Below, piece by piece: positions 59,412 through 64,000 of a stretch of DNA of 64,000 nucleotides (position 1 is the stretch's first letter; the number at the start of each line of letters is the position of its first letter). This stretch comes from Chlamydomonas reinhardtii. Its lineage: Eukaryota; Chlorophyta; Chlorophyceae; Chlamydomonadales; Chlamydomonadaceae. The position numbers and the translations under genes are program-made. The notes below the pieces were generated by a model that was not told the DNA's origin, ran no database searches, and was given only the letters and a program-made list of their open reading frames with translations. The DNA is taken from NCBI RefSeq assembly GCF_000002595.2, contig NC_057015.1, positions 6,443,591-6,507,590 on the forward strand, written 5' to 3'.

Positions 59412-60383
59412 ACGAGGGTGTTTGCTGCAGGACAAAGAACTCTTACGTGTCTGAAACCGAACAACCGAGGGGCAGCGATGCTGGCTGGGCTGGGCTTAAG
59501 CGACATGCAATTATGCTTCCAAGCAAAAATTAGTTGTTTTTCTATGACGAGCGGGGTTCTTGGTGTGTGTATTGGTCTAGTGTGGATGTGTGGGTAGTCC
59601 AGCAGGTGGCGGTACAGTAATGAGAGGTTGGCTTTCATGACTTGGATTGCCGTGGTAGTATAGGGGCAGCTGCAGCTGCATAGACTTTGATTCATCTCCT
59701 GGATGCGGAGCCCATCGCATCTGGCACCAGCTTGCATTTGTTGCTCCAGCGTTTTTCCGCAATGCGCGTCGCTACGGTATCCGTCCATAATATCTTTATT
59801 TGGCGACAGGCTCACCGATCCGTCGTCTTGTATCACTATGAAGTTTTGGAAGATTAGTAGTAGGAGGAGGCGAGGCAAGAAGAGATAGGCATGTGGCACG
59901 ACTGGGAGCATTGGCTGCAACTCCCCTTAAATGAACAGATGCGCGTGATGCCTTTGAAATGGGCCGGATGGGGCGCACCGTGGCGCAGGCCCTGCACGGG
60001 TCGAATGGCTCTTTGCCGAGTGGGTTACCCGCAAACAATGTAAGACGAACTGTCCCAACAAGACCACTCCTTGATGAGTTAAGCGACCGCCCTGCCCTTC
60101 TGCATCAAGCCGACCACAGCCATATCCAGATACCGTCAGTACACAGCGCAGCAGTTGGAGGGAGAAATGCTGGGTAGTCAATGCAAATGCCGGTTGCGAC
60201 GGGTTGCGAACTAATCACACGGCCAGCTGCTTGTCACAGTAACATCAAATCACTAATAGCGCATCAAAGCTCCAATATCACAACTGCGCTTTACCTGCAA
60301 CTTCTAGTCAGATGACGGATCGTAGCCTCAGGTGGGCCAGCACGCAGGAATCATCCACCTCAGCCCACACTGTGAACTGTATG
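59412..60383. other. Convergent 3' region of zinc-finger and fibronectin genes
   Basis: No gene recognised. Holds the 3' UTRs of both flanking genes. Confidence 0.5.
60039..60043 (+). terminator. Putative TGTAA poly(A) signal of the zinc-finger gene
   Basis: TGTAA about 630 bp after the stop at 59411. Confidence 0.45.
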
Positions 60384-63300
60384 TCACTGGCCGGAACCTC
60401 CACCTGATCCCGACAGCCCCAGTCGCGACTGCAACATGTTGTTGACATACTGCGACGTCATCTTGCCCACTGCGTCGCCAACCACGCCGCTCTGCACCAG
60501 CCCGTTGGCCACGCCCGTCACGAACTGTCCCGTGCGCGTGTCCTGCAGGTCCGACAGCAGCGTGCCGCCCGCCGGCACCCCGCCGCCGCCACCACCGGCA
60601 GCACCAGCTCCACCCCCGCCGCCGCCGCCGCCGAAGATGCCTGAGGCTGGGTTGAATAGGGCTGGAATGGCGGCGGCGGCTGACGCGCCACCGCCGCCGC
60701 CACCCGCGCTGCCAGGGACTCCTCCTCCTGGGAACAAGGTACCGCCCAGTAGATTGGACAGCTCCTGACCGTATGGCACGCCGGCCGCGGTGACGCCACC
60801 CGAGCCACCAGCAGCCCCAAGGAAAGCGCCCAAGCCGCCCAATGGAGGCATGGAGCTGGACCCACCGCCGGCACCGCCACCGGGTGCTGCGGACGTGAGG
60901 GCAGCCAGCAAAGCACCGTTGCCTGCGCCGCCGCCCGCGCCACCGCTGCCGCTGCCGGCCAGGGCTCCAAGGCCGCGGCCGCCCAGGCCCCCCATGAGGC
61001 TGCCCCCCATGAGGCTGCCGCCCTGTGCGGCTGTGAGCTTGCAGTCGCAGGTGCTGGAGCACCACTGGGTCACCTGCAGTGGGGAGGTGAGGGAGGAGGG
61101 CGGAGGGTGGGAAGGGACAGTGGGGAGGAGCGTGGGGGAGGAGTGGAAGCTCATGTTGTGCGCGCCAGGCCTTCGTAGCGATGTGCATCCAGTAGTAGGC
61201 GCGGTCGCCAGCAGTACAGCAATGCCGTGCCGGTGGAGGCCCCGTACCCAAGCGCGTTACGTGCAACACCTTGTACAAGGGCGCCCGTGGCCTCACAGCC
61301 CCCACAGGCCCGCATGCCACACCCAAACACACACACACACACACACATGTACACATGCACGCACACACCTGCTTCTGCACCCAGTCCACGTCCTGCATGG
61401 CGGGCGCGTAGCACTGGCCCATGCGCTTGACGGCGTCACAGCCGCCGCCAGAGGAGCACAGGCCTGTGGGGGGCATTGTACTGTAGTGATGCCTACATGT
61501 AACACTTCTAAGAACGGTGCCCTTGGTACCGGTTACCCCTTCCCCCCACGTTGTGCCCACCCGGCTCCTCACCGGGGCGGTCGGGATGGCAGCCGTCCAT
61601 GGAGTTGCACACCCAGCCGTTGGAGGCGGCCGACAGGGCGCCCACCTGCGCCGTCACCGCCCCCGCCGCGCCCTGCCCGCGCGCCTTGGAGTAGCCCTGC
61701 ACGCTGAACTTGTACTTGGCGTCGTTTACCAGCCCAGTCACATTGGCGCAGGCTCCCTTGGAGATCTTCTGCTGCGCGCCGCTGCTGCCGCCGTTGGCAT
61801 CACGGAAGGCGGGCCCGCTGACCAGCACTGCGGACAGGCGCCATTCGTCCACGCAGGCGTCATTGCCCACGCCGTCCCAGCACACACGCGCGGCGTTGTC
61901 CAGGCCCTGCACGCGCAGGTTGGTGGGGTTGCCGGGCGCGACGGAGGGATCGCAGCGGTCGGAGGGCGTGGCCAGGACCTGCACGGAGTGGGTTAGGCAG
62001 GGCCGAAAGAGGGGGGGGGAGATGTTAGTGGCTTGGTGCCAACCCCAAGGGAGCTATGGGCCCGAGACCCGAAGAACTGAGATGGGAGAAGTGCGGCAGT
62101 GAGGGCGGGGCAGCGAGGATAACAGGCAGGCATCGTGAGGGTGTGCGAGCGAAGCTCTTGTGTCATCAACTCGTAATGCCCCTCCCCCCACCTTGGCAGT
62201 GCCGCCGCCCAGGTACTTGCTGGCATAGGCCTGTGGGGACAATGCCACACAGCAGATGATGCCAACATTCAACAACAGGGAAATGGCCCACCGCCTGTTC
62301 CTGATCGTGAGACAGCCACGAACCCGGCCCTCCTGATGGTTGTCAGGCAATAGGGCACGCACCTGAACTGCGAAGGCGTAGGTGCGGCCATTCATCAGGC
62401 CCTCCACCACCGCGGACCGAGCACTGGTGCTGGTGCTCTTTGAGGATGGAGGTCCAGGGCGGTGGTGTTTGTGTTGTGTGTGTGGCGCGAGGCTTATGTC
62501 AAGTGAGGTTTTCTTGTACTACGCGGCCTTGAGCGCCACAGTGCAATACGACCCGCCCTAACCTCCATCCGGAGACTCTGGACAACGCTGCCGCATTTCC
62601 GACGCCCCTTACTATCCGCGACCCAGGGGCCTAGGCATAAGCCGCCACTAGCGCCGCTTCCTGCGCTTTCCCTCCGCCGGCACACACACCATGCCCTGTT
62701 GCCCACCTGCAGGCTGGCAGGCAGCGCGGCGTCCATGACGTTGACAATGTACTGCGACACACACGCGCCGTCGGCCGGGGGCTCCCATGCCAGCAGCACC
62801 TTGCCGTCCTTGGCAGTGGCCTGCGGGGAAGCCCATGTTTGGGGTTGGGCCACGGAGCGGGCTTCATGTGTGAAGGCTGCCACGATGATCGATTGCGCAA
62901 CAACGCCCCCCAGTCCCGCACACAGACACACATCCTGTAGCGCCCCTACTGGCAGAACCACCCTCCGACTTTGGGTGTTTGGGGATTGGCTTTCGTGCCA
63001 GAGCAGCACGGCGCTTCAGGCTTACTCCACACTTCAGAAGTCAATGTCCATTCCATAAGCAAATTGCTCATGGGCATATGCACTGGCCACTGACTCCCAA
63101 AGTGCGAAGTGAGCCCTCAAGACGCCTTCAAGCCCCAACGCGAACGTTTATAAGCGCGCACCCGGCCGACGGACCCCTGCTGGGGCTGCTGGCCTGCGTG
63201 CTGCAGCCGCACCTTGAGGTTGGACGGCGGGCCCGGCACCTTATCGATGCAGCCCACGCTGCCGCCCACCAGCACCAGGTCCTGACCCAGGGCCGGCAGC

Positions 63301-63404
63301 GTGTGCAGCAGCACCAGCGCGAGGCCGCTGAGCGAGGCCAGCGCGCCCAGCAGGCCGCGGGCCGCGTACACACGACGCAGGCGCGGCGTGGCGCGGCGGG
63401 TCAT
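60384..63404 (-). CDS. Secreted fibronectin type III protein with Cys-rich and Gly-rich C-terminal parts
   Basis: Seven exons close in phase: 63404-63213, 62820-62707, 62437-62363, 62230-62192, 61978-61573, 61463-61369 and 61073-60384; 536 residues. A signal sequence lies at about 17-41 (GLLGALASLSGLALVLLHTL then PALGQ). Two fibronectin-III-like domains follow: first PGPPSNLKATAKDGKVLLAW, YIVNVMDA and NGRTYAFAVQAYA; second PGNPTNLRVQGLDNAARVCW and VNDAKYKFSVQGYSKA. A Cys-rich linker (WVCNSMDGCHP, CSSGGGCDAVKRMGQCYAP, QWCSSTCDCK) precedes a ~210-residue Gly/Ala-rich tail. The third exon uses an unusual AAAG acceptor but keeps phase. Extracellular or cell-surface location is inferred; ligand unknown. 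An in-frame upstream start at 63467 is possible. Confidence 0.82.
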
Positions 63405-64000
63405 GTATGTCGATGAGTGTGGCGGTTTTGGCTGGTTGTGGGATGTGCGTATGGGGCCCTGCCGCACGCAGCTACAGCGCGTGCTTGGTCAGTGTGGCAT
63501 GGGAGGGCTGCTGTTTGCTCGCTCAGGCACGGCTTGGGTAGCTTTAGTGGGACGATGTAGGATAGAGAATCGGAAAGCGGGGTATACGGGGCGAGGACGT
63601 GATAAGAGACACTAACTTCCTGGGGTTTCTGATCGGGGATGACAGGTGACAGAAGGAAAGCAACAAAATGACAGAAACCCCTGCCGATCAATACGCCACG
63701 CTTTCCATATGCTACATGCAGCTATGTGCAAGAATGGCGTGTGACCGGCGTCGTGGCTGATTGGGGCCAGGTGGCCATGCGACCCAACGCAGGTAGACCC
63801 GTCAGTTCGTGGCTGGGACCCAGGGGCGGCAGAATTGCCTGCCTTGCACTCCCGCGGCCGTGGCACCCACCACACCTACGGCAATTGAGGTCAGGGGAGG
63901 ACCTTCCCTGATTGAGGTCCTTCCCCGGACTCCATTATGCGGCACCAGGCGGCCCTGCAGCCGTGTGGGGATCATGAGCTCATTAAAGGAAGGGCGGTAC
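63405..64000. other. 5' flank of the fibronectin gene; window end
   Basis: No gene recognised. A short imperfect inverted repeat at 63894-63926 (GGGGAGGACCTT ... AGGTCCTTCCCC) could form a hairpin. Confidence 0.45.

Overview
The window looks like nuclear DNA of a volvocine green alga, most likely Chlamydomonas or a close relative. It is GC-rich, its genes are cut into many small exons by introns of about 100-1000 bp with GTGAGT/GTGCGT-type donors, it carries long (GT)n/(CA)n tracts, and putative poly(A) signals are TGTAA. Gene content is that of a ciliated phototrophic eukaryote. All gene models below were built by hand: I joined exons at GT..AG sites only where the reading phase closed. The calls rest on remembered family motifs; no database search was run.

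Layout. 1.9-15.8 kb holds four minus-strand genes: a small signal-anchored protein with a WW-like motif, an 11-exon STPGR/SHIPPO-repeat (ciliary-type) protein, a glutathionyl-hydroquinone reductase, and ICln (methylosome/snRNP assembly). ICln is divergent, across about 0.4 kb, from a 19-exon plus-strand gene (16.2-25.4 kb). That gene reads through as a three-part fusion of an FSH1-type serine hydrolase, an RWD domain and an Ygr210/OBG-like GTPase with a TGS-like end. It converges on a minus-strand gene for a secreted protein with three Kazal-like modules (25.9-29.4 kb).

From 30.6 kb: a CDKL5-like kinase (+), frataxin (+), RNA polymerase III subunit RPC8 (-), an aminoalcohol phosphotransferase (EPT1-type, -), UTP5/WDR43 (+), a protein with a variant GATA-type zinc finger and a very Gln-rich tail (+), and a secreted fibronectin-III protein with a Gly-rich tail (-). 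The region 52.5-56.5 kb is the only clearly rearranged part: an orphan coding fragment and two direct copies of a ~0.4 kb segment, the second of which may supply a 5' exon to the zinc-finger gene.

The genes do not form a pathway. They are mixed housekeeping (ribosome biogenesis, Pol III, Fe-S, lipid, snRNP assembly), ciliary (STPGR, CDKL) and secreted proteins. I saw no rRNA, tRNA, CRISPR, recognisable transposase or reverse transcriptase. The most notable item is the hydrolase-RWD-GTPase fusion.
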